Source: Actinomycetota bacterium
GTDB lineage: Bacteria; Actinomycetota; Thermoleophilia; RBG-16-64-13
Reading direction: 5' to 3'
Assembly (NCBI GenBank): GCA_023483915.1
Contig: JAMDEO010000097.1
Coordinates: 1 to 52,941, forward strand
Length of the DNA stretch: 52,941 nucleotides
Both the position numbers and the translations under genes were made by a program. Positions 19,230 through 26,634 of this stretch are shown here, piece after piece. Positions within the stretch are counted from its first letter, which is position 1; each line of letters starts with the position of its first letter. Below the pieces are notes generated by a model that ran no database searches, was not told the DNA's origin, and saw only the letters and a list, made by a program, of their open reading frames with translations.

Positions 19230-21208
19230 GAAGGCCTCCTCTCGTAGTTCCGGTCGGCAACGACCGCGGGCAAACACTCGATCAGATCACCGGCAAGAAT
19301 ACCTTGCGGATCGGTCTGGGCGCGCACCCGGCCTGTCTCCGCATGGATCCACGCGCCGGAATAGGCAGCTTCGAAGGGGTCGAGGCCCTTCGCCATGAGA
19401 GCCGCGATGACTCCGGACAAGACATCTCCGGTGCCGGCCGAGGCCAGTTGAGGCGGCCCCTGAACAATCGCCCGGGTATCTCCCGATTGAGACACGACCA
19501 CCGTGGACGATCCCTTGAGCAGCACCACCTGACCGGTCACCTCGGCCGCCCGGCGGGCGGCGGCGAGAGAAGAAACAGCGAGATCAGCCACCGCGACTCC
19601 CAGCAGCGAGGCCAACTCGCCAATATGTGGGGTTAGTACGAGGCCCGGACGGCCCTTGAGGGCACTCGGTTGCCCAGCAAAAGCCATAAGCCCGTCGGCG
19701 TCCAGAACCGCAGGCACGTTGCTCTCCAAGATTACGCGTCTTAACGCCGCTCCGGTAGCCGGGTCCCGCCCGAGGCCTGGACCCGCCGCCAGGGCGCCCA
19801 GCCGCTCGTCAGACACGACCTCCAGCGCTGCATCGGCGTCTGCTAAGACATCACCACCGGAGACCTCCTGCATGACCATCTCGACCAGCCTGCTCCGCAG
19901 CCCGTCGGCTGCACCAGCGCTCACCAGCAGCCTCACGTATCCCGCCCCACTTCGGTAGGCGGCTCTTGCTGTGAGCCAGGCGGCACCCGGATAGGCCCGC
20001 GAGCCTGCCAGGACTGCTACATATCCGGCGCGATACTTGTGGTCGTCCGCTCTGCGGCCCGGGATGTTCACGTCGTCCTTCGTCACAACCCAGAGGTCCG
20101 GCTCGGGCTCTAAGAAACTGGGGATCCCGATATCCCAAACCACGACTTCTCCAGCGGCCTCTGAGCCCGGTGGGCATACCAGGCCGGACTTCGCCGAGTG
20201 GAACGTGACGGTGACATCAGCCGCCACAGCATCCTTGGCTATGCTGCCTGAAGCTGCGTTAACTCCCGACGGCACATCGACGGCAACAACAGGCACGCCG
20301 CGGGCCGCGGCCTTGTTTGTCAGCCTCGCCCATTCCGCCACTTTCCCCCGCATCTCACCTTTGGCGCCCGTGCCGAGGAGACAGTCCACCACCAGTTCGG
20401 TCTCGTCCCACAGGTAATCGGGAACCGATCCCAAGCGAAGATTGACCCCTGCCTTTTCGGCCGCGTGGAGATAGAGGGCGGCATCGGGGCTGAGCTCCGC
20501 GCTCGATGCCGCCGTCACGATGCACGCAACTGGATGTCCGGCAAGATGAAGCTGCCGGGCCGCTGCCAATCCATCGCCCCCGTTGTTGCCGTTGCCGCAG
20601 ACGATAAGGGTGTGCCACCCGGGGAAGCGCGATTGCACCAAGGCGCTCACTCCCAGCGCCGCCCGCTCCATGAGAACGGGCCCGGGCACGCCGATGTCTT
20701 CGATCGTCGCCCGGTCCAGCTCCCGCATCTGCTCGGGCGTGAACACGGCCGCCCGGTCCTCCAGATTACAGAGGGACACCATGCTCGATTCCTCCATGTC
20801 CTCTTCCTCCGACCGGCGCGCCACCGCAGCAACTGAAGCGCCGGCAAGAGAATCGACATGCGACAACGAAACGCTTACCGGCCCTATACCCAAGGAGTCG
20901 GCCAGCAACGCCGTCCGCCCATGCATAACGATCTGCCTCGGCGGATCCCCGCTGACCTCGATCTCCTGCCAGGACAGTACCCCGCTGCCAAGAAGTTTAC
21001 CAACGGCCTCCTTGGCAGCGAAACGGGCGGCCAAGTGCAGATGGGGCTTCCCTCTCGAGTGACAGTAGTCGAGCTCTGCCCGTGTGAATACCCGCGCTTC
21101 CAAGCCGGGGTGCCGATCCAAGGCCCGCCGGAAGCGCTCGACGTCCACCAAGTCAAATCCGCATGGCATTGCCGTCCCCGGGCGCGCCACTTGTCGGCCT
21201 GGCTTCAT
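19217..21208 (-). CDS. Triple fusion: holo-ACP synthase (AcpS) - NAD(P)HX epimerase (NnrE) - ADP-dependent NAD(P)HX dehydratase (NnrD)
   Basis: One 663-residue frame. Residues about 14-135 are AcpS, which attaches phosphopantetheine to acyl carrier protein: CGFDLVDVERFRRAL (Mg-binding Asp), RFAAKEAVGKLLG (Glu, Lys), SLSHVDSLAGA. Residues about 150-365 are NnrE: LIVCGNGNNGGDGLAAARQL and VDCLLGTGAKGEM. Residues about 375-655 are NnrD: AAGPGLGRDPATG, LDADGLMA, LTPHIGELA and LASAGTGDVLSGVIAAL. The Nnr domains repair hydrated NAD(P)H. The start is ATG 21208 or ATG 21169 (MPCGFDL). It follows glmS by 15 nt. Confidence 0.92.
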   Translation of the reverse strand: MKPGRQVARPGTAMPCGFDLVDVERFRRALDRHPGLEARVFTRAELDYCHSRGKPHLHLAARFAAKEAVGKLLGSGVLSWQEIEVSGDPPRQIVMHGRTALLADSLGIGPVSVSLSHVDSLAGASVAAVARRSEEEDMEESSMVSLCNLEDRAAVFTPEQMRELDRATIEDIGVPGPVLMERAALGVSALVQSRFPGWHTLIVCGNGNNGGDGLAAARQLHLAGHPVACIVTAASSAELSPDAALYLHAAEKAGVNLRLGSVPDYLWDETELVVDCLLGTGAKGEMRGKVAEWARLTNKAAARGVPVVAVDVPSGVNAASGSIAKDAVAADVTVTFHSAKSGLVCPPGSEAAGEVVVWDIGIPSFLEPEPDLWVVTKDDVNIPGRRADDHKYRAGYVAVLAGSRAYPGAAWLTARAAYRSGAGYVRLLVSAGAADGLRSRLVEMVMQEVSGGDVLADADAALEVVSDERLGALAAGPGLGRDPATGAALRRVILESNVPAVLDADGLMAFAGQPSALKGRPGLVLTPHIGELASLLGVAVADLAVSSLAAARRAAEVTGQVVLLKGSSTVVVSQSGDTRAIVQGPPQLASAGTGDVLSGVIAALMAKGLDPFEAAYSGAWIHAETGRVRAQTDPQGILAGDLIECLPAVVADRNYERRPSWTS

Positions 21209-21223
21209 CTCGAACCCGAGTCT

Positions 21224-23056
21224 CTACTCCACCGTGACAGTCTTGGCGAGGTTGCGAGGCTGGTCGACCTTCTCGCCCCGGTTCTTGGCTACATAATAGG
21301 CAAACAGCTGCAAGGGCACGACGGAAAGAAGAGGCGACAGCATCTCATGCACCTTGGGGACATAGAGAACATCGTCCGCGATCTCCTCGATGCCTTTATT
21401 GCCCTGAGACGCCACGGCTATCACGCGGGCCCCACGGGCCTTTACTTCCTGGACGTTGGACATGAGCTTGTCATAAATGAAACTATCGGTCGCCACCACG
21501 AGCACCGGAGAGCCTTCCTCAAGCAAGGCGATGGGGCCGTGTTTCATCTCGCCAGCAGCGTAAGCGTCGGTGGGTATGTAAGAGATCTCCTTCAACTTGA
21601 GAGCGCCCTCGAGGGCTACCGGTAGCCCGAGATTGCGGCCAAGGCACAGGAAGAACCGGCTGGGGGCATAGACAGAGGCCACTTCATTCACCGTCGCGGC
21701 CGCACCCGCTTCCAGATAGTCACGTAGCAGTCCGGGAATGGTGCGCAGCTGGTCCGTGAAGGCCCGCACTTCCGTCGGTGACAGATGCCCCCGTGCCTCG
21801 GCCAAGTACAGAGCAAGTAGCAGCATCGCCAATTCCTGAGTGAGGAAGGTTTTGGTAGCCGCAACGCCGATCTCGAGGCCGGCCCGCGTGAAGAGGACGC
21901 CGTCGGCCTCACGGGTGGCTTGTGACCCGACAATGTTCGTCACCGCAAGCACGCCCGCCCCTGCCTGACGCGCAAGGCGCATCGCGGCAAGGGTGTCGGC
22001 GGTCTCGCCGGATTGTGAGATGGCGATGCAGAGGCAATCGTCGCCAATAACAGGCTCTCGGTAGCGAAACTCCGAAGCGACCTCCACCTCTACCGGAAGG
22101 CGCGCCCACCGCTCCAGGGCATACTTCCCAAGAAGCCCGGCATGATAAGAGGTGCCACAGGCCACGATGACAACCTGCTCGATCTCCCGGATCAACTCCG
22201 GGGTCAGTCCCAGATCCTCCAACACGACGGAACCATCATGCGCGATCCGACCTGCCAGAGTCTCTGCGAGGGAAGTGGGCTGCTCGTGTATCTCCTTGAG
22301 CATGAAGGTCTCGTACCCCGCCTTTTCCGCCGCTTCGTCATCCCAGTCCACGGTCTGGGTATCGCGGCGTACCGGCAAACCATCCAGATCGAATAGCTCC
22401 GCACCCTCGCTGGTGATAACTACGACTTCTGCGTCCTCAGGGAAGATGACCGACCGGGTTTGTGATAGGAAGGCCGGGATGGCAGAGGCCAAGTAGTTCT
22501 CGCCGTCACCCAGTCCAACGACCAAGGGGGTCTCCTTGCGAATGCCCACTATGACATCCGGCTCGTCGACGGCGATGACGCAGTAAGTGAAATGCCCTTC
22601 CATCTGCCGGTAGGCCTCCACTACAGCTTCGTGCAACGATCCTTGGTACGCCCGTTCAATGAGATGGGCGACCACTTCCGCATCGGTTTGAGAGGTGAAT
22701 TCGTGTCCCTCGGCTTGGAGTTCCGCCCTCAGGGGCACGTAGTTCTCCACTATGCCGTTGAGCACAATCGCGAAACGCCCGGAGCAGTCGGTGTGCGGGT
22801 GGGCATTCTCACTCGAAGGCCGGCCGTGAGTCGCCCAACGCGTATGTGCGATCCCGGTGGTGCCGCCGTTTTCAATTTGATCCAGGATACCTTCCAGATT
22901 ATCCAGATTCCCGACAGAGTGAAGGAGACTAAACCGACCGTCCTGGACAACGGAGATGCCCGCCGAGTCATACCCGCGGTATTCGAGCTTCCTCAGTCCG
23001 TCGAACAGTATGTCTCTGCACGGCCTGCGGCCGACGTACCCGACGATTCCGCACAT
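21224..23056 (-). CDS. glmS: Glutamine-fructose-6-phosphate aminotransferase (isomerizing)
   Basis: Makes glucosamine-6-phosphate, the entry to UDP-GlcNAc used by MurA. 610 residues. Catalytic Cys2 in MCGIVGYVGRRP; glutaminase domain motifs LRKLEYRGYDSAG and HTRWATHGRPSSENAHPH; two SIS isomerase domains (VACGTSYHAGL, AISQSGETADTLAA, CLGRNLGLPVALEGALKLKE); C-terminus NRGEKVDQPRNLAKTVTVE is typical. GGAGGG lies 9 nt upstream of the ATG. Confidence 0.98.
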   Translation of the reverse strand: MCGIVGYVGRRPCRDILFDGLRKLEYRGYDSAGISVVQDGRFSLLHSVGNLDNLEGILDQIENGGTTGIAHTRWATHGRPSSENAHPHTDCSGRFAIVLNGIVENYVPLRAELQAEGHEFTSQTDAEVVAHLIERAYQGSLHEAVVEAYRQMEGHFTYCVIAVDEPDVIVGIRKETPLVVGLGDGENYLASAIPAFLSQTRSVIFPEDAEVVVITSEGAELFDLDGLPVRRDTQTVDWDDEAAEKAGYETFMLKEIHEQPTSLAETLAGRIAHDGSVVLEDLGLTPELIREIEQVVIVACGTSYHAGLLGKYALERWARLPVEVEVASEFRYREPVIGDDCLCIAISQSGETADTLAAMRLARQAGAGVLAVTNIVGSQATREADGVLFTRAGLEIGVAATKTFLTQELAMLLLALYLAEARGHLSPTEVRAFTDQLRTIPGLLRDYLEAGAAATVNEVASVYAPSRFFLCLGRNLGLPVALEGALKLKEISYIPTDAYAAGEMKHGPIALLEEGSPVLVVATDSFIYDKLMSNVQEVKARGARVIAVASQGNKGIEEIADDVLYVPKVHEMLSPLLSVVPLQLFAYYVAKNRGEKVDQPRNLAKTVTVE

Positions 23057-23075
23057 CAGTACTTGCCCTCCATGT

Positions 23076-24083
23076 TTACTGGAGCATCAGCTCCACATAA
23101 GGCGATGTCCACGCCGCAACCAGCGCCTGATACGAAGGCACCATATCGATCATCTCTCCGACACGGCTCCTCGCATTCTGCGTCGCTAGTTCGACCACCA
23201 AATAGTCGGCGGACCGACCCAGCTCCCTTAACCTTCCATCGACGAAGAAAACGGAGCCCGCGCCCAAATCTTGCCTGCCCACGCCTATTATCAATCGTCG
23301 CCGGGATGCCTCCCGGGCCGGCTTAGTATACTCCTCGAGCACCTCGGCCCGGATCACGCAGGCCTGCTGCGAGCAGCCGGCCAAAGGTTCATAGAAGAGT
23401 GCATCCTGGCCTAGAAGTAGGGCCTCCCCGCATCGGACCTCGGTTATCTCCCCAGGTAGTTTCTCTCCTCGTGCGAGCAGCCAGAGAAGGCTCGAGTTTC
23501 CACCAGACACATGCTCCACATGCACCCCCGCAGCACGGAGATCTCTAGCCGCGACGGCGATGTTCTCCACAGAGGCACGGATACCTTCCGCGGCCCCCTG
23601 AAAACAGGCATAGTTCGTGGAAATGCCTCTAAGATCCAGCTGCGGGAGCGCCTCAACCGCACGAGCAAGCCCGAGGAGCTGTTCCTGCGGTACGCCCTCT
23701 CGCAGGTCGCCGGTCTCCACCTGCAACATTATCCGATGCCTGCCTTGCTTCCCATTGGCCCCGGGCAACGCAGCAATTGTCGCAGCCCCCTCCAGGGAAG
23801 AGACGTAAGAGACGTCCCCTGGCTCGAACTCCTGTTCCAAGGACGGCAGGTATATGCGATGGAGCTCCGCGTCTGGCAGTTCGGACCGGATTCGGCGCAA
23901 GTTCCAATCCCGAGTATCCGCGAGGGCCACGGCGCCGCCCGCCAGCATCGCCGCTCCCACGCGAGGCTCGCCAAGACACCCTTTCGTCACCCCGATCAGG
24001 TCTATCGCCTGGGAACGGAGCACGCCTGCAACGACTTCGGTATTGCGGCCGATGGCCTCGGTGTCAACCAGCAGAAACGGCAC
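23076..24083 (-). CDS. PLP-dependent amino acid racemase (alanine/ornithine racemase family)
   Basis: 335 residues with a fold-type III PLP barrel: N-terminal FLLVDTEAIGRN, PLP-lysine strand IDLIGVTKGCLGEPR, then AGGAVALADTRDWNLRRIR, and VSGGNSSLLWLL before ITEVRCGEALLLG. This layout fits the ornithine racemase / YhfX-like branch better than canonical Alr, which has a longer C-terminal domain. Substrate cannot be told from sequence. The GTG start has AAGGAG about 13 nt upstream. It lies 19 nt before glmS and is separated from rpsI by a terminator. Confidence 0.8.
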   Translation of the reverse strand: MPFLLVDTEAIGRNTEVVAGVLRSQAIDLIGVTKGCLGEPRVGAAMLAGGAVALADTRDWNLRRIRSELPDAELHRIYLPSLEQEFEPGDVSYVSSLEGAATIAALPGANGKQGRHRIMLQVETGDLREGVPQEQLLGLARAVEALPQLDLRGISTNYACFQGAAEGIRASVENIAVAARDLRAAGVHVEHVSGGNSSLLWLLARGEKLPGEITEVRCGEALLLGQDALFYEPLAGCSQQACVIRAEVLEEYTKPAREASRRRLIIGVGRQDLGAGSVFFVDGRLRELGRSADYLVVELATQNARSRVGEMIDMVPSYQALVAAWTSPYVELMLQ

Positions 24084-24130
24084 TCTTGGTCAGAGGCTCC
24101 TTTTCCGATATCAGGCCGGGTCAATAAGAA

Positions 24131-24158
24131 AGGGCGAGGGAGAATTCTCCCTCGCCCT
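24131..24158 (-). terminator. Perfect 28-nt palindromic terminator after rpsI
   Basis: AGGGCGAGGGAGAA followed by its exact reverse complement; on the minus strand the stem is followed by TTTCTTATT. It lies between the rpsI stop and the racemase gene, so it probably ends the rplM-rpsI transcript. Confidence 0.8.
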
Positions 24159-24227
24159 CATGTTCCCTGGGAGCAAGTCCGCCACCCGATGCAGACCAGG
24201 CGGCCGACCGGCATTCGCAAATGGCTG

Positions 24228-24620
24228 CTAGCGCTTGGAGAACTGCGGGCGCTTACGGGCTTTCTTCAGCCCGGCTTTCTTGCGCTCAACCATGCGGGCG
24301 TCACGCGAGAGATGACCGGCCCGCTTCACTTCGGGCTTGAGCGAAGGATCGGCTTCCACGAGCGCTCGTGCCAGACCGTGCTTGAGCGCTCCCGCCTGAC
24401 CAGATTTGCCACCGCCGTGTATCTGGGCGATGACGTCATAGCGGGTATCGGTTCCCGTCTCAACCAGCGGAGAGCGAACAGCCAGCATGAGCGTCTGGCG
24501 ATTGAAGTATTCCCTGAGATCTTTGCCGTTCACCGTAATGACACCAGTACCGGGCATAAGACGGACGCGGGCGACAGAGGTCTTTCTCTTCCCAGTTGCC
24601 GAGTAGACTACTGCTGCCAT
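24228..24620 (-). CDS. rpsI: 30S ribosomal protein S9
   Basis: 130 residues: [24 protein letters not shown]..., the family core [10 protein letters not shown] and [19 protein letters not shown], and the basic C-terminus [12 protein letters not shown] that reaches the P-site tRNA. It overlaps the end of rplM by 13 nt and ends before a strong terminator. Confidence 0.98.
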   Translation of the reverse strand: MAAVVYSATGKRKTSVARVRLMPGTGVITVNGKDLREYFNRQTLMLAVRSPLVETGTDTRYDVIAQIHGGGKSGQAGALKHGLARALVEADPSLKPEVKRAGHLSRDARMVERKKAGLKKARKRPQFSKR

Positions 24621-25042
24621 GGTAGTTCCTCCGGGCGCTGAGCGGCGTGGGGATGCTTCGGCCCAGCGTAGATCTTGAGTTTGCTTAATTGTTGAGCTGC
24701 CAGACGATTCTTGGGAAGCATGCCCTTGACAGCCTTGCGCAGGACCTCTGTAGGCCGGCGCCCAATCATGTGGCCAAGGGTCTCGCTTTTCAGCCCCCCC
24801 GGATAGCCCGAATGGCGGTAGTAGACCTTGCCGGTGAGCTTCTTGCCGGTGACCGCGATCTTCTCAGCATTGACCACAACGACAAAGTCACCGGTGTCAA
24901 CGTGAGGCGTGTACCGAGGCTTGTTCTTGCCTCGCAGCACCACGGCGATCTCAGACGCCAGACGGCCCAGATTCTTGCCCTCTGCATCTACGACCCACCA
25001 GTTTCGCTGTACCTCACCGGGCTTTGCCGAATAGGTTTTCAC
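24608..25042 (-). CDS. rplM: 50S ribosomal protein L13
   Basis: 144 residues: [30 protein letters not shown], then [21 protein letters not shown] and [14 protein letters not shown]. Start is GTG with AAGGAGGCAGA just upstream. The L13-S9 pair forms a standard operon. A near-consensus promoter lies 27 nt further upstream. Confidence 0.98.
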   Translation of the reverse strand: MKTYSAKPGEVQRNWWVVDAEGKNLGRLASEIAVVLRGKNKPRYTPHVDTGDFVVVVNAEKIAVTGKKLTGKVYYRHSGYPGGLKSETLGHMIGRRPTEVLRKAVKGMLPKNRLAAQQLSKLKIYAGPKHPHAAQRPEELPWQQ

Positions 25043-25068
25043 TCTGCCTCCTTAAAGCGCGAGGGCAG

Positions 25069-25098
25069 ATAATAGTGGAGAAGACCAACCCGTGTCAA
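25069..25098 (-). promoter_or_regulatory. Sigma-70-type promoter of rplM-rpsI
   Basis: On the minus strand TTGACA (25098-25093) and TATTAT (25074-25069) are separated by 18 nt, matching 6/6 and 5/6 of the consensus. The initiation region lies 20-30 nt before the rplM GTG. Confidence 0.75.
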
Positions 25099-25117
25099 GC
25101 CGCCAACGGCACGCGCT

Positions 25118-25429
25118 TCAGCGCCCCTTGGTCATCATGGAGACAACCTCTTTGCCGTGGGTCAATGCCTCCTTTGCGTCCGTGAGGCCGTGAACCTCCA
25201 CCTTCGAGAACGGGCCAAACGGCATTTCGGTCATGATTGCGTCTAATTCTTGGAGGGACTCCACGCTAAGGATTCCGCCACCGGCCTGGACGCCCGCGAA
25301 ACCCCAAGCCTGCTCCATCTTGCCGTTCTTGGTGTTGCCGTCTATCCAGCCTATCATTGCATCAAATATCGCGGCGGCAGCATCAGGGGGAAGGGGAAAC
25401 TTGTTTTTCACGATTATCAGGAATCTCAT
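25118..25429 (-). CDS. Small dimeric alpha/beta-barrel-type protein, unknown function
   Basis: 103 residues starting MRFLIIVKNKFPLPPDAAAA, with pattern strand-helix-strand-strand-helix-strand (GGGILSVESLQELDAIMTEMPFGPFSKVEVHGLTDAKEAL). This resembles muconolactone isomerase-like/YCII-type ferredoxin folds, which act as small dimers on aromatic or lipid-like compounds. I see no catalytic signature. It ends a minus-strand unit and its 5' end faces the 24-codon ORF. The link with the nearby aromatic-hydroxytransferase-like gene is only positional. Confidence 0.6.
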   Translation of the reverse strand: MRFLIIVKNKFPLPPDAAAAIFDAMIGWIDGNTKNGKMEQAWGFAGVQAGGGILSVESLQELDAIMTEMPFGPFSKVEVHGLTDAKEALTHGKEVVSMMTKGR

Positions 25430-25522
25430 CTCTTTCTCCTCTCGGGGTGCTCCGGAAGCATCGATCGCTGGTGTTATCCCCGACAGGTAGGCCCATTAAC
25501 CGTGCGCTCGGAACCCGTGTGT

Positions 25523-25547
25523 CCGTTTGGCACGCACGCCCAAACGG
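25523..25547. promoter_or_regulatory. Hairpin in the 25430-25586 intergenic region
   Basis: CCGTTTGG - 9-nt loop - CCAAACGG, an uninterrupted 8-bp stem 40 nt upstream of the small plus-strand ORF. No T-run follows on either strand, so it is more likely an operator or leader hairpin than an intrinsic terminator. Confidence 0.4.
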
Positions 25548-25586
25548 GTAAGTGACCTCAAGGAGCTCTGGCGACAGGAGGCTATT

Positions 25587-25661
25587 ATGCGCGCACGTTG
25601 GGTGGCAATCGTGATGGGTGTCCTCAGCGCAATCGCGCTCGTCGTCTTGGCGGCCGGCTGA
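25587..25661 (+). CDS. 24-residue hydrophobic peptide ORF
   Basis: ATG with an ideal ribosome-binding site (AGGAGG, 5 nt away) opens a 24-codon frame, basic at the N-terminus (MRARW) and then a single hydrophobic helix ending LVVLAAG, closed by tandem stops TGA TAG. It reads like a lipoprotein signal peptide stopped where the lipobox Cys would be. It could be a small membrane peptide, a leader, or the remnant of a lipoprotein gene. No homolog recognised. It converges on the TetR gene. Confidence 0.4.
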   Translation: MRARWVAIVMGVLSAIALVVLAAG

Positions 25662-25744
25662 TAGCCAGCACCACCGCGGGAGTTCCCGCGGCAACCGGAC
25701 GCAGAAAGTCTCAGTCACCGCCAATAGGTGCGTACCCGTGGGAA

Positions 25745-26383
25745 TCAGTCCCGGGTAGCCGCGCCGGGATCAGCCTCGAAGCTCGCGAACATCACATCGA
25801 GCCACCGGCCCGATATCTCGGGAGACAAGAATTTCCTGAAGCCCATCGTCTGAGAGACGTCCCCGGCGAATGCAAACCCCGTGATGAACCAGGCCACCTG
25901 CTCGGCGTCGACGTGAGCGGGAATCTTACCCTCTTGTTTGCCTCGCTCGACTATTTGTGTGAATTCCTTCAGGGTCTCCAAGTGCTTCGCCGCGAGCGTC
26001 TCGCGAAGACCCTCGCCTGGAGCTCCTGCCACGAATTCAAGCAGGAGATGGGCGTGGTGACGCTCTCCCTGGCGCGCCCAGAGCTCGACGTGATGGTCAC
26101 AGATCTCTCGGAGACGTCCCAGCGTGTTCTCATGGGACCCGGTCATGCGGGAGGCATAGATTCTGTCGTAGATCGCGTCGAGAGCCGCCAAAAGAATCTC
26201 CTGGCGGCTCGCGAAATGCGTGTAGAGGGATGCCTGCCGGATGCCGGCCCCGGCAGCAAGGCGGGCCATCGTCACACCCTGCAGGCCATATTTCCCGATC
26301 AAGTCCAGCGCGACATCGACTATCTGCCGCTTTCTGGCGGCGGCCGCCATGCGGGGCGTGTGTCTTACTGATCCGTCGTTCAC
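25745..26383 (-). CDS. TetR family transcriptional regulator
   Basis: 212 residues. The N-terminal HTH is clear: RKRQIVDVALDLIGKYGLQG, VTMARLAAGAGIRQASLYTHFASRQEIL. The C-terminal domain (about 75-205) is helical ligand-binding sequence with a TetR_C-like layout. It is divergent from the transhydroxylase-like gene, with 251 nt between them holding a promoter with inverted and direct repeats, so it probably represses that gene in response to an (aromatic?) effector. That last point is inference from position. Confidence 0.88.
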   Translation of the reverse strand: MNDGSVRHTPRMAAAARKRQIVDVALDLIGKYGLQGVTMARLAAGAGIRQASLYTHFASRQEILLAALDAIYDRIYASRMTGSHENTLGRLREICDHHVELWARQGERHHAHLLLEFVAGAPGEGLRETLAAKHLETLKEFTQIVERGKQEGKIPAHVDAEQVAWFITGFAFAGDVSQTMGFRKFLSPEISGRWLDVMFASFEADPGAATRD

Positions 26384-26504
26384 TGTGTTCCTTCACGGCG
26401 TTCGCACATGGCGGTCCGGCATCCCGTGTTCCGAGAGTACCACGCCTGCAGAGGGACCGGTAATTCCACCATCGTCCTGCTATTCGAGGGGGGGCGTTCT
26501 TGCC

Positions 26505-26567
26505 TTGACAAACTAGGGTACAACAGGTAGTTTAACCCAGAACAATAACCTGTCGCGCGGTAGTTTA
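26505..26567 (+). promoter_or_regulatory. Promoter and candidate TetR operator of the transhydroxylase-like gene
   Basis: TTGACA (26505-26510) and TAGTTT (26528-26533) are spaced 17 nt. The interval is bracketed by AAACTA / TAGTTT, an inverted repeat. GGTAGTTTA is repeated at 26526 and 26559, 33 bp apart (about three helical turns). A repressor bound here would cover -35 and -10. Confidence 0.55.
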
Positions 26568-26634
26568 GCGGACGCGCCGACCTCTTCGGAAGGCGCGCCG
26601 ACAAAGCGCGAGGGCTTGATAGGCAGGAAGCAGA

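Noticed and set aside
26571-26600. GC-rich inverted repeat in the leader of the molybdoenzyme gene, considered as Moco riboswitch or tRNA
   Set aside because: Too short for a Moco riboswitch and no cloverleaf; probably a simple hairpin.
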